From positions 1 through 64,000 of the forward strand of contig JAOAQZ010000044.1 in NCBI GenBank assembly GCA_025210795.1: 64,000 bases of DNA, read 5' to 3'. Every line of letters starts with the position of its first letter. Within the stretch, counting starts at the first letter, position 1. The translations under genes were made by a program, and so were the position numbers. The stretch comes from Cohaesibacter sp. (GTDB lineage: Bacteria > Pseudomonadota > Alphaproteobacteria > Rhizobiales > Cohaesibacteraceae). Below the pieces are notes generated by a model that did no database searches, was not told the origin of the DNA, and saw only the letters and a program-made list of their open reading frames with translations. Shown here one piece after another: positions 15,754 through 24,467 of the stretch.

Positions 15754-17367
15754 ATGAAAAAGCTATTTACCGGTGTTGCAGCCCTTGCCATGAGCGCAGG
15801 CTTTGCCGCCACTGCCAATGCAGATTATTCGCTGACCATTTTGCACATTAACGACCTGCATTCCCGCATAGAATCAATCAACAAATACAATTCAACCTGC
15901 AATGCCAAGGGCGAGGCCGAAGGCAAGTGCTTTGGCGGTATTGCGCGCGTTAAATCCGCGCTGGACACACGCCGCGCCGAGCTGAAAGACGCTGGCAAAA
16001 ATGTTTTGACCGTCGATGCAGGGGACCAGTTTCAGGGTTCGCTCTTCTATTCCACCTATAAGGGGGAAGCTGCCGCCGAATTTATGAACGGCATCGGCTT
16101 TGATGTTATGGCCGTTGGCAACCACGAATTTGATGACGGCCCCAAAGGGCTGGCCGATTTTGTTGCCAAAGCCAAATTCCCGATCATTTCGGGCAATATC
16201 AATGTCGAAAAAGAGCCGCTGCTGGCTGGCAAGATCAAGGGCAGCCTGATTGTCGAGCGCGGCGGCGAGAAAATCGGCATCGTCTCCACCTTGGCGGAAG
16301 ACACGGTTGAAACCTCATCCCCCGGCGACAATGTGGTGTTCTCGTCCTCTGAAGACTATCTTAAAAAGGCTGTTGAAGAGCTGACGGCTGAGGGCGTGAG
16401 CAAAATCATCGCTGTCACCCATGAAGGCCTGCCAAAGGATATGGAACTCGCATCCAAAGTGTCCGGCATTGATGTGATCGTCGGTGGCCATTCCCATACA
16501 TTGCTCTCCAATGTCGCCAAACGCGCCGAGGGGCCTTATCCCGTCATGGTGAAAAACCCTGACGGCAAGGATGTGCCCATCGTTCAGGCTTATGCCTATT
16601 CCAAATATGTTGGTGATATCGAAATCACCTGGAATGACAATGGCGATGTGATTGCCGCCAAGGGCGAGCCGATCCTTCTGGATAAAAATGTTGCCATGGA
16701 TGAAGGCTTTAAAAAGCGCGTCGCCGAGCTGGGGGCGCCGATTGAAGAGCTGAAAGCCAAGGTCATTGGTGGCCTTACCGCTGATGTCGACGGCATGCGC
16801 GAGAGTTGCCGCACCGGCGAATGCCAGATGGGCAATCTGGTGGCTGATGCTGTGCTTGATCGGGTCAAAAGCCAAGGCGTTTCTCTTGTCATTCAAAATG
16901 GCGGCGGCTTGCGCGCGTCCCTTCAAAAAGGTGAAGTGACCATGGGCGATGTGCTGACCGTGCTGCCTTTCCAGAACACGGTTGCCACCTTCCAGCTAAA
17001 AGGGGCGGATGTGATTGCTGCCCTTGAAAATGGCGTCTCCAATGTGGAAGAGGTCAAAGGCAAATTCCCGCAAGTGGCTGGCATGAAATATAGCTGGACA
17101 CGTTCCAAGCCAGCAGGCAGCCGCATCCTTTCGGTTGAGGTGATGAAGGACGGCAAATGGACCGCACTTGATAAAGAGGCTGTCTATGGCGTTGCTACCA
17201 ACAATTACATGCGCTCGGGCGGTGACGGTTACAAGATCTTCAAAACCAATGGCATGAAAGCCTATGATTATGGCCCCGGCCTTGAGCAGGTTCTGGCAGA
17301 TTACATCTCCAAAACACCTGACTATCAGCCCGGCCTTGACGGGCGCATCACCGAGGTGAAGGAATAG
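15754..17367 (+). CDS. Periplasmic 5'-nucleotidase/UshA-type metallophosphatase
   Basis: A 537-residue exported enzyme. Residues 1-22 form a signal peptide (MKKLFTGVAALAMSAGFA, then a likely cut after NA-D). The metallophosphatase domain follows with its metal ligands in order: ILHINDLHSRIE (about 27-38), DAGDQFQGS, GNHEFDDG and GGHSHT. The C-terminal 5'-nucleotidase domain has IQNGGGLRAS, VLTVLPFQNTV and NNYMRSGGDGY, the last holding substrate-stacking residues. It would release nucleosides and phosphate from external nucleotides. The start is set by TTGGAGG 12 bases upstream and by the signal peptide. Cysteines in NSTCNAKGEAEGKCF and ESCRTGECQ probably form disulfides. It is monocistronic with its own terminator. 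Confidence 0.9.
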   Translation: MKKLFTGVAALAMSAGFAATANADYSLTILHINDLHSRIESINKYNSTCNAKGEAEGKCFGGIARVKSALDTRRAELKDAGKNVLTVDAGDQFQGSLFYSTYKGEAAAEFMNGIGFDVMAVGNHEFDDGPKGLADFVAKAKFPIISGNINVEKEPLLAGKIKGSLIVERGGEKIGIVSTLAEDTVETSSPGDNVVFSSSEDYLKKAVEELTAEGVSKIIAVTHEGLPKDMELASKVSGIDVIVGGHSHTLLSNVAKRAEGPYPVMVKNPDGKDVPIVQAYAYSKYVGDIEITWNDNGDVIAAKGEPILLDKNVAMDEGFKKRVAELGAPIEELKAKVIGGLTADVDGMRESCRTGECQMGNLVADAVLDRVKSQGVSLVIQNGGGLRASLQKGEVTMGDVLTVLPFQNTVATFQLKGADVIAALENGVSNVEEVKGKFPQVAGMKYSWTRSKPAGSRILSVEVMKDGKWTALDKEAVYGVATNNYMRSGGDGYKIFKTNGMKAYDYGPGLEQVLADYISKTPDYQPGLDGRITEVKE

Positions 17368-17413
17368 CCCGCCTCTGGCATATCCTCGCTCAGGCTTCGA
17401 GGAGAAAACAGGC

Positions 17414-17449
17414 AAACCCGGCTTGGTAACTCATGGCCGGGTTTTCTTT
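17414..17449 (+). terminator. Rho-independent terminator of the nucleotidase gene
   Basis: A 9-bp perfect stem, AAACCCGGC / GCCGGGTTT, with a 13-base loop, followed by TCTTTTA. Confidence 0.9.
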
Positions 17450-17513
17450 TATCTTGACCGCTATAGACCTCTCCCCTAGGGTCGGCGGTCTTTAATGATG
17501 TGGGCTTTGATGA

Positions 17514-18359
17514 ATGGCAACTCTGACTTTTGTTGCGGTGATTGCAGCCGCTTTTTTGCATGCATTATGGAATGCGGTGGTCAAAGGCGGCAGAGATACC
17601 TATCTTGCCATGACTGCTGTGATGCTGGGGCAAGCATTGACCGGGTTGCTGCTTCTGCCCTTTTTTCCCATGCCGCCAGAGCAAAGCTGGCCGCTTTTGG
17701 GCCTGAGCATCCTTTTGCATTTGGGGTATCAGATCTTTTTGCTGCAAAGCTACAAATTCGGCGATCTGACACAGGTTTATCCAATTGCGCGCGGAACCGC
17801 CCCTTTACTGGTGGCTGGGTTCTCGCTTGTCATTTTGGGCGTGGAGATGAACAGTCTTGAATGGACCGCCATTCTGGTGATTGCTTTTGGCATTATGAGC
17901 CTCGTCATCGTGCGCAAGGCCGATGGCCTGCGTAATCCCAAAGCGGGGATTCTTGCTTTTATCACCGGCTGCTTCATCGCTGCTTACTCTTTGTCAGACG
18001 GGATGGGAGCGCGGCTCACGTCCTCTGCCGTGGGCTATTATGCCTGGCTTGCCACCCTTAATGGCATTCTCTATGCGGGGGTGATTGCCTATCTCAAACC
18101 TTCAGCCATTACCCAAATTCCGACCCTCGGTAAAAAGGCCTTCTTCATCGGTGGTGGAGCGTCTTTTGCGGCCTATGCGCTGGTGGTTTGGGCCTTTACC
18201 CAAGCTCCTATTGCGATGGTAACGGCGCTGCGCGAAACATCCATCATCTTTGCGCTACTCATTGGCGTGCTCTTTCTCAACGAACGCTTTGATCTGGGTA
18301 AATTCCTGTCCACAATCATGACCCTGGCAGGGGCTATTCTGTTGCGTTTGGCACGTTAG
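17514..18359 (+). CDS. EamA-type (DMT) inner-membrane transporter
   Basis: A 281-residue transporter of the drug/metabolite superfamily with about ten helices in two EamA repeats (about 1-135 and 145-281). The pattern ALWNAVVKGG near residue 17 opens the first repeat, and QVYPIARGTAPLLVA (about 86-100) and TALRETSIIFALLIGVLFLNERF (about 238-260) are the conserved ends of the two repeats. The YPIARGTAPLL form is common in a subgroup of unassigned exporters. The substrate is unknown. It is followed, after 103 bases, by a membrane-anchored hydrolase on the same strand. Confidence 0.85.
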   Translation: MATLTFVAVIAAAFLHALWNAVVKGGRDTYLAMTAVMLGQALTGLLLLPFFPMPPEQSWPLLGLSILLHLGYQIFLLQSYKFGDLTQVYPIARGTAPLLVAGFSLVILGVEMNSLEWTAILVIAFGIMSLVIVRKADGLRNPKAGILAFITGCFIAAYSLSDGMGARLTSSAVGYYAWLATLNGILYAGVIAYLKPSAITQIPTLGKKAFFIGGGASFAAYALVVWAFTQAPIAMVTALRETSIIFALLIGVLFLNERFDLGKFLSTIMTLAGAILLRLAR

Positions 18360-18462
18360 AGACGGGCAGCGCGATAGAACAGATTGCGCTGGTCAACCCC
18401 GCTCTATAGTCTTGGCTCAAGGACCGCTGAGTCCATAAAAGAAGCCAATAGGGGAGGCCGCA

Positions 18463-19137
18463 ATGGAACTGATCTTGGGTGCGATACTGGCTGGCATCGT
18501 TTTCTTGATGGCCAATGGCCTGTTTGCAGTCACCAACCGGCCAAAAATCACCAAGATTGATCTTATCGAGCGGCCCGGTGCAGCGCTTGTCGTCATCGAT
18601 ATGCAAAAGGACTATACCCAAGCCCCTCCCGCTATGGCCCATGACAGCGACAAAATGGCCATCGCCTTTACCCAAATAAACCAAGCGGCAAAAGACGCAA
18701 AGACATGCGGCATGGCCGTGATTGAAGTAAGCCATATCGTGAAAGCGGGTTGGAATAGCTTCAAAGCCAAGCTGTTTGAAAAAGGTGCTGGCATCAGCAC
18801 GAGCGAGGGATTGGGCCGTGATGAAGCATTAACATTTGAGGCTGATTTTCATCTCATCAAGCATGAACGGGATGCTTTCTCCAATCCTGAACTGGAAATC
18901 TGGCTTAAAGACCAACAGATCGGCCATTTATATATAACCGGCCAAGAAGCTGTCTGGTGTGTTGCAACCACGGCCAGAAGCGCACTGGCGCGCGGCTATG
19001 ATGTCACCTTGCTGGAAGAAGCTATTCTCAATCGCTTTCCTGAAAAATGGAGTGAAATCAAGGATAAGCTAAAAGAAGATGGTGCCCGTGTCCTGCCTGC
19101 TGCCCGGTTTTGTGAGGAATTGGAGCGCAAGTCGTAA
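18463..19137 (+). CDS. Membrane-anchored isochorismatase-family cysteine hydrolase
   Basis: A 224-residue cysteine hydrolase. The catalytic triad of the isochorismatase-like family can be placed: Asp in ALVVIDMQKDY (about 42-52), Lys in HLIKHERDAFSN (about 127-138), and Cys in ITGQEAVWCVATTARSA (about 157-173). Members cleave amides or vinyl ethers (nicotinamidase, ureidoacrylate or N-carbamoylsarcosine hydrolases); the substrate is not clear. Residues 2-22 are a strong hydrophobic helix, unusual for this mainly soluble family, so the enzyme may be tethered to the inner face of the membrane. ATG 18463 follows GGGGAGG. A four-helix membrane protein follows on the same strand. Confidence 0.85.
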   Translation: MELILGAILAGIVFLMANGLFAVTNRPKITKIDLIERPGAALVVIDMQKDYTQAPPAMAHDSDKMAIAFTQINQAAKDAKTCGMAVIEVSHIVKAGWNSFKAKLFEKGAGISTSEGLGRDEALTFEADFHLIKHERDAFSNPELEIWLKDQQIGHLYITGQEAVWCVATTARSALARGYDVTLLEEAILNRFPEKWSEIKDKLKEDGARVLPAARFCEELERKS

Positions 19138-19360
19138 GTCTTCTTGACCCAAATGCGCGTCAAATTTAGCTAAAATTCGAAAGATCGGCGTTAATTTCCC
19201 TTAACCCTGTTGCCAAGTCGGGCTGCGCGATTAACGTGATTGCATTCTTTCCTTGTTAGCCTTGATCCAACAAATAACGAGTTTCTTGCAAATAGGCAGA
19301 TGGGGAATTGGCGTGGTGCTGTTTCTGTCTCTTTGTAAATTGTGGGAATAGGATGCAGCA

Positions 19361-19921
19361 ATGGACTTGCGTAAGGCACTTTCTTCATTGGGCTTATTGA
19401 TCATGGGCTATTGGTTCATGTTCTGGACGCTCAACGGACTGGACAAATACCTCAATAGAACCGATCTTGGGCTCTTCTCCTGGTATGGTAATGACCGGGA
19501 TGAGAAATTTGCCATGTATTTTGACCGGCTCGGACTAGGCGAAGGCGCAGTTAATCCGGTCCTGATGTTTGCAGGTGTTTGGGAGCTGGTTGCAGCAGCG
19601 CTATGCGTGGTTGCCATGATAGCCATAGCCAAAAATGCGCCCATTGCAGAAAAAATGGAAAAGAGCCAGCAGGCAATCGTCTTCACCTTCATCACCTTTA
19701 TCGGATTTTGCATTTTTGATGTGGTGGTTGGTGACCGGGCAGAACTGCTTGAGCATTCCACCTATATTGGTGTCGCGATTGTTTCCTACATTCTGTTAGC
19801 GCTTGAGCCGGTTTTTGAAGAATTGAACAAAGCTCAGCCAACTGCGGATCACACCGACGGATATTCACCGTATGGGCAGGATCATTCCCCTAGGGATCCT
19901 GCAGCCATTGCAGCCGAATAG
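19361..19921 (+). CDS. Four-helix membrane protein of unknown function
   Basis: A 186-residue integral membrane protein that I do not recognise to family. Helices lie near residues 8-26, 66-90, 103-122 and 130-150, with conserved-looking aromatic features (GYWFMFWTLNGLDKYLNR at the first helix) and a charged loop RDEKFAMYFDRLGLGEG. The C-terminal 35 residues are hydrophilic, His- and Pro-rich. The WTLNGLDK...F..LGL arrangement resembles small DoxX-like or respiratory-associated membrane proteins, but the match is too weak for a name. It is followed directly by a strong terminator, so it ends the transcript. Confidence 0.65.
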   Translation: MDLRKALSSLGLLIMGYWFMFWTLNGLDKYLNRTDLGLFSWYGNDRDEKFAMYFDRLGLGEGAVNPVLMFAGVWELVAAALCVVAMIAIAKNAPIAEKMEKSQQAIVFTFITFIGFCIFDVVVGDRAELLEHSTYIGVAIVSYILLALEPVFEELNKAQPTADHTDGYSPYGQDHSPRDPAAIAAE

Positions 19922-19947
19922 CGCTTTGGCAAATTGGGGGGCGGACG

Positions 19948-19974
19948 AAAAAACTGGCTTTGGCCAGTTTTTTT
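19948..19974 (+). terminator. Strong Rho-independent terminator
   Basis: AAAAAACTGGC / GCCAGTTTTTTT around a 4-base loop: an 11-bp stem whose A and T arms also serve the convergent PAS-GGDEF-EAL gene, so it is bidirectional. Confidence 0.95.
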
Positions 19975-19991
19975 GTGTCCGGCTTCAAGGG

Positions 19992-22145
19992 TTAAAGTCC
20001 TTGATTGTTACGCAGGCGTGCCGCTCGTTCAAGAAGCGTATCCAAGGGGGCATCCAGGACAGCACGCAGATTATTTGCTTGATCGTGTCCTGAGCGGGCA
20101 AGTGAATGCCCGGGCGCGAAAGGAAAAACCTGATGAGGAGGATTGAGCAGCAGTTTTTTTAGTGCCATCAGCGGGACGGGGCGGGAATAGAGATAACCCT
20201 GAAACTGATCACACTCATTTTGTTTAAGCCAGTTCAGCTGCTCCGGCGTCTCCACCCCTTCTGCCACAGCGGTAATATTTGCAAGCTTACAAAGGGAGAG
20301 AATGAGATTAAGAACCGGCGATTGCTTGTCGATAGCCTCAATAAAAGAGCGGTCAATTTTGAGGCAGGAGATTGGATAATCCTGAATATAGGCAAGGTTG
20401 GAATAGCCGGTGCCAAAATCATCAATGGCAATGGTAAAGCCTTCCACCTGCAAAGCCTTGAGCGCCTGTTTGGAATCAAACCCCTTACCCATCAGCATGC
20501 TTTCGGTAATTTCCAATTCAATGCGATCTGCCGGGCATTGTGAACGCTCCAGAGCACCAAGCAGAACATTGATGAAATCGTTGTCATCAAATTGCTTTGG
20601 CGAGATATTGATAGAAATGGGCAGATCAAAACCCGCAATGACCAGACTGCGCTGATCATGTCCCACTTGCTCCACGATCCAGGCCCCAACTTCGTGAATA
20701 AGGCCTGTCTCCTCTAGCGAATCGACAAAATGACCGGGAGCGAGAAGGCCGCGCTGAGGATGCTCCCATCTCAGCAAGGCTTCAACGCTGTGCACCTGAT
20801 TGGTTCGGCAACAAATACGCGGTTGATAATAAAGCAAGAATTCCTTGCGCTGGGCAGCCTGTATCAGATCCCGCTCAAGAGAGCGTTGTTGCAGGATTGC
20901 CATTTGCAAGGCTGGGCGGAAAAAGGAGAAGGTATTGCGGCCCCTATCCTTGGAATCATACAAAGCCAGATCAGCATGGCGCATCAGGGTCATTAAATCC
21001 TTGCCATGATCGGGGAAAATGCTCACGCCGATCGAGGCTTGTGAATTCAGCCTGTGATCACCAATCAGGCATTCGGTGGAGATGTCTTCAAGCAAATGCT
21101 CGCACAGCCTATTAAGCTCATCCCGATCTCTAAGCGGAGTTAGGATGATAAATTCATCCCCGCCCAAACGGGCAATATGCCCATTGGTGCCGATTTTGGC
21201 TTCCAGCACTTGGGCCACATGTGTCAGCAATTTATCGCCCGAGGCGTGACCCAATGTATCATTGATGGTTTTAAACTTGTCCAGATCAATCAAGATCATA
21301 GCCATGTTCAAACCAGACTGTCCTGCATTGGCAAGCAAATCCGGAAAAGCCAGCTGAACATAATTGCGGTTATACAGCCCCGTCAGCGTATCGTGATGGG
21401 CAAGATAGCGCACTTTATGCTCGTTGTCTTTGAGCTCCGTTACATCCACTTCTGAGAGGATATAGGCTGGATTGCCGCTCACCGCATCATGGCAATGGCG
21501 GGCCGAAATTTCATGCCAGCGAACGCCCTCTTGTGTCCAGACCTGCGAAATGATGGTGGTCTGGCTTTGGGCCTTAAGATCTCTGAGTAGCCGATCATAA
21601 TCACAAGGATGGACAAAGCGATCCTGCAGCGAAAGGGTTGAACTTCCATAGATGGTGCGTGCCGCAGCATTGGTATAAAGGGGGCTGTTATTATGCCCGT
21701 AGAGGGAAATGCAAACAGGAATATGGTTGAGAGCTTCCGCCGAGCGCAGCTTGTCCGGGGGTTCTTGCTCTTCGGCCTTGGCCTCACACAACATACCCAT
21801 GCGACCGTCAGGCAGCGCATAGCCGCGAAACATCACCCGGTAAGTATGGGGATGCCCATTGGGATAGAGGGTCCAGACTTCGCTAAATTCCTGATTGCTC
21901 GATATGAAATCAGATTGATATTGCCGCAAGCGCTCCGCAATGGTGGCCGACATGTCAGCGCCCATATCACGGGCATAAAGGGCCTCATGATCGGCAGCAT
22001 GCCAAAGCTCAACCGCGGCATTATTGGCCCAAACAACGCATGAGCGATCAATATCAAACACCCATAAGGGGGTTGTCAGGGAAAGAACCTGAGAGATGTC
22101 AAAATCATCCGGTTCAAGAGCAATAGTTGGGTTGCCAGTATCCAC
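19992..22145 (-). CDS. PAS-PAS-GGDEF-EAL c-di-GMP signalling protein
   Basis: A 717-residue cytoplasmic protein with no transmembrane segment. Two PAS domains (about 20-125 and 140-250) lead into a GGDEF domain (about 255-415) and an EAL domain (about 425-690). The cyclase motif RLGGDEF is intact at 328-332; the RxxD inhibitory site is replaced by GTNG. The EAL domain keeps the motifs for phosphodiesterase activity: VEALLRW, the NISPKQF asparagine, the ELEITES glutamate, IDDFGTGYS and the lysine of LKIDRSF, and later AEGVET. Both activities are thus possible; PAS input would set the balance. It is convergent with the preceding gene and shares its terminator; the GST gene lies 80 bases upstream on the same strand. 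Confidence 0.92.
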   Translation of the reverse strand: MDTGNPTIALEPDDFDISQVLSLTTPLWVFDIDRSCVVWANNAAVELWHAADHEALYARDMGADMSATIAERLRQYQSDFISSNQEFSEVWTLYPNGHPHTYRVMFRGYALPDGRMGMLCEAKAEEQEPPDKLRSAEALNHIPVCISLYGHNNSPLYTNAAARTIYGSSTLSLQDRFVHPCDYDRLLRDLKAQSQTTIISQVWTQEGVRWHEISARHCHDAVSGNPAYILSEVDVTELKDNEHKVRYLAHHDTLTGLYNRNYVQLAFPDLLANAGQSGLNMAMILIDLDKFKTINDTLGHASGDKLLTHVAQVLEAKIGTNGHIARLGGDEFIILTPLRDRDELNRLCEHLLEDISTECLIGDHRLNSQASIGVSIFPDHGKDLMTLMRHADLALYDSKDRGRNTFSFFRPALQMAILQQRSLERDLIQAAQRKEFLLYYQPRICCRTNQVHSVEALLRWEHPQRGLLAPGHFVDSLEETGLIHEVGAWIVEQVGHDQRSLVIAGFDLPISINISPKQFDDNDFINVLLGALERSQCPADRIELEITESMLMGKGFDSKQALKALQVEGFTIAIDDFGTGYSNLAYIQDYPISCLKIDRSFIEAIDKQSPVLNLILSLCKLANITAVAEGVETPEQLNWLKQNECDQFQGYLYSRPVPLMALKKLLLNPPHQVFPFAPGHSLARSGHDQANNLRAVLDAPLDTLLERAARLRNNQGL

Positions 22146-22225
22146 CGACTAATCCTGTTCAAAAATGAGCCAAAAGAAAAAGAAGAAAACGCCAGATAGC
22201 AAGGGTAAAGAGCTGTAAAACGGAT

Positions 22226-22846
22226 TTAAGCTGCAGGCTTGAAAGAGAGGATAGGACAATAGCCGGGCTGATTTTGAACCCGTTCGATCCATTGTCCGAT
22301 GGCTGGATAAAGGCCAAAATCAAGACCCGCTTCATCCGCGACATGCACATAACCATAAACCGAAATATCGGCGATGCTATAGTGATTGTCGACCATAAAA
22401 CTGCGTGCAGATAAATGTGTGTTGAGCCGCTCCATCCCAAGAGCAGCCCTTGTTTGCCAATCAGCAATTTGAGTGGCCATCTCGGTCTTGCGCTCGGGCA
22501 AAATAACCGAGAAGAAACGGGCCGGAGAGATAAAGGGTTCAAGCTTGGTTTGCTCAAAAATCATCCACTGAATGGTTTCCGCCTCCGCCATGGCAGAGCT
22601 GGGAAAGAGCTGGCTGCCCTTGCCCAAATACCAGGTCATGGCATTGGATTCAGCAATGCCCTTGCCTTCTGCAGTGAGCAAAAAAGGAACGGTGCCATTG
22701 GGATTGAGATCAAGAAAAGCGGGTTCCTTTTGTTCCCCTTTGAGCACGTCAATCCAGTGTACCTGATGAGGAAGGGAAAGCTGGTGCATGATCAAATGCG
22801 CCTTAAAGCAATTGCCTGACCCAAAGGTTGCGTAAAGCGTGTTCAT
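22226..22846 (-). CDS. Glutathione S-transferase
   Basis: A 206-residue protein with the thioredoxin-like GST N-domain (about 1-80: YATFGSGNCFKAHL, the cis-proline segment NPNGTVPFLL, and the glutathione gamma-glutamyl contact ESNAMTWYL) and an all-helical C-domain (about 90-200) with the hydrophobic staple YSIADISVYGYVH. It would conjugate or reduce electrophiles or peroxides in the cytoplasm. The catalytic residue is probably Ser10 or Cys13 of the GSGNC segment, as in beta- or nu-like groups. The region upstream is AT-rich with ATTCGAATAT-like symmetry. Confidence 0.9.
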   Translation of the reverse strand: MNTLYATFGSGNCFKAHLIMHQLSLPHQVHWIDVLKGEQKEPAFLDLNPNGTVPFLLTAEGKGIAESNAMTWYLGKGSQLFPSSAMAEAETIQWMIFEQTKLEPFISPARFFSVILPERKTEMATQIADWQTRAALGMERLNTHLSARSFMVDNHYSIADISVYGYVHVADEAGLDFGLYPAIGQWIERVQNQPGYCPILSFKPAA

Positions 22847-23000
22847 CTTCCCAGCTCCTGCTGCTCGTCAATCTATATTTGATCTATATATTGAAATTCG
22901 AATATAGTTAATTTGACATTAAAGAGCACAAACTAATTAAGACAAAATAGGTATAAATACCTATTTATTTAAGTCACCCCCCTTTTTCGGTAGAATGAGG

Positions 23001-23050
23001 AAAAGGGCAGCAGCCTCAAGGCGATAGCCTATCTTGCTGTGCTGCCCTTT
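23001..23050 (-). terminator. Terminator of the cytochrome b561 gene
   Basis: AAAGGGCAGCA (23002-23012) pairs perfectly with TGCTGCCCTTT (23040-23050). On the minus strand the stem ends in TTTT. The loop of 27 bases is long. Confidence 0.75.
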
Positions 23051-23082
23051 ACGATGCGTAAGTGAAGCGCCGGTCTGTTCTT

Positions 23083-23613
23083 TTACGAGCGCAGGGACAT
23101 ACGGGTCATAATGCCGTCTTTTTTGACGAACTGGTGGTAAATGGCTCCAATCACATGCAGCACAACGCTGGCAACCAGCAATTTGGCAACAATTCCATGC
23201 ACATTAAGCGGGGGAACACTTCCAGCCGCTGCCAGATAGCCGGCAATATCGCCATTATCAACATATTGGCCCAGCCCGAAGATCATCAAAGACGCCATGC
23301 CAGAGGCAACCATAACCAGTGGCAGCAGATAGAGCAGCAGATGAATGGCCTTGGCAAGCTTGGCCTGCATCGGTGGCCAGTTGGGGTCGGCTTCCGGGCG
23401 GGCATGGAGGAAGAAGAAAACAAGGCGAACAAGAAAAATCAGGCCGGTGACAAGGCCGATTTTGCGGTGCATGTCCAAAAGCTCAAGCTTTTCTGGCCCT
23501 TGCATGCCATCCATCATTTGGCCAACGACAATCAGGCCAAGGATAAGCAATGCGCCAAGCCAGTGTAGGGCGATGGTGACTTTTGAATAGCGACTAGGGG
23601 AGGAGGTCGTCAT
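23083..23613 (-). CDS. Cytochrome b561-family membrane protein
   Basis: A 176-residue, four-helix di-heme b protein. The predicted heme ligands are in the usual places: ALHWLGA in helix 1 (His17), DMHRKIG at helix 2 (His49), and NVHGIVAK and VLHVIGAIYHQF in helices 3 and 4. These proteins pass electrons between the quinone pool and periplasmic acceptors, including superoxide in the CybB type. It is divergent from a MarR gene, and a perfect palindrome sits between the two, suggesting it is the MarR target. It has its own terminator. Confidence 0.88.
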   Translation of the reverse strand: MTTSSPSRYSKVTIALHWLGALLILGLIVVGQMMDGMQGPEKLELLDMHRKIGLVTGLIFLVRLVFFFLHARPEADPNWPPMQAKLAKAIHLLLYLLPLVMVASGMASLMIFGLGQYVDNGDIAGYLAAAGSVPPLNVHGIVAKLLVASVVLHVIGAIYHQFVKKDGIMTRMSLRS

Positions 23614-23732
23614 AATACGGTCCTTTATATGGCCCTTTGGGGTCCATAAAGTCTGGTCTTTGGTTGGTAAGCGTACCTGCCCTCAGCATGGTCAGCGCTG
23701 AAAGAGGCAATTTTTCTATTGCTCAATTATTG

Positions 23733-23744
23733 TTTACATGTAAA
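23733..23744. promoter_or_regulatory. Palindromic operator candidate for the MarR protein
   Basis: TTTACATGTAAA is a perfect 12-bp palindrome in the 252-base divergent region between the cytochrome b561 and marR genes. It is flanked by ATTATTG on both sides in direct orientation. MarR-family sites are commonly 12-16-bp AT-rich palindromes in such divergent promoters, so autoregulation and control of the cytochrome gene are likely (inference). Confidence 0.6.
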
Positions 23745-23865
23745 TTATTGTCAAGGAAACTAAATGTATCAAACTGTAATCGAACGTAGCCTGCATGGTT
23801 ACAAAGCAGATACCAAATCTGATCTACTGGTGATGCACGATGATGAAAAGCAAGGGGAGGCAATC

Positions 23866-24384
23866 ATGAGCGAGAACGACGGAACACCGCCCTGCGATGA
23901 GCTCACCGACATGGATCTCCCGCAACAAGCCCCCGCTTACTTATCCTCACTGGGGCAAAAGCTTAATCGGGCCACGCGCCTTATCAATCAGGTGGCCGAG
24001 AAGAATTTGGCGCGCCATGATCTGACCTTACCCCAATGGGTGGTGCTGACGGCGCTGTGGCGCACGGATGGCCTTAAAATCACCCATCTTGCGGACTATT
24101 GCGGCAATGGTCAGCCTGCCCTGTCGCGCATTCTCGACCGGATGGAAGCCAAGGGATGGGTCGAGCGCTGTGCATCAGACAGGGACCGGCGGGCCGTTCG
24201 GGTATTCTTGACGCCAAAAGGGCGGGAACAGGCCCATTTGATCGGCTATCTTGAGCGATTTAACGAGGCCATGATGAAAGGCATCAGTCAGGAGCAAAAG
24301 GCGCTTTTCTTCTCGCTTCTTGACCAGATCGGAGCCAATGGCGAGCGCCTTTTAAGCGAAGAAATAGAGCTTGCCCCCAAATAG
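23866..24384 (+). CDS. MarR-family transcriptional regulator
   Basis: A 172-residue winged-helix regulator. The domain runs from about residue 22 to 160: LNRATRLINQVAEKNLARH, LPQWVVLTALW, then the recognition region ITHLADYCGNGQPALSRILDRM, and the wing ASDRDRRAVRVFLTPKG, which has the classic DxRxxRVxLT pattern. I chose ATG 23866 because AGGGGAGG lies 6 bases before it; the frame is open for 34 further codons upstream. It probably binds the palindrome at 23733-23744. A cysteine in the wing (ERCASDRD) and one in DYCGNG might make it redox-sensitive, but that is a guess. Confidence 0.9.
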   Translation: MSENDGTPPCDELTDMDLPQQAPAYLSSLGQKLNRATRLINQVAEKNLARHDLTLPQWVVLTALWRTDGLKITHLADYCGNGQPALSRILDRMEAKGWVERCASDRDRRAVRVFLTPKGREQAHLIGYLERFNEAMMKGISQEQKALFFSLLDQIGANGERLLSEEIELAPK

Positions 24385-24467
24385 GCAGGCGCTTAAAGTG
24401 CGCCCGATTAATCCTCTCTTTCCCTGCCAAGGGATGCGCCCATCTTAACCCCGTAAAGCTTACCATC

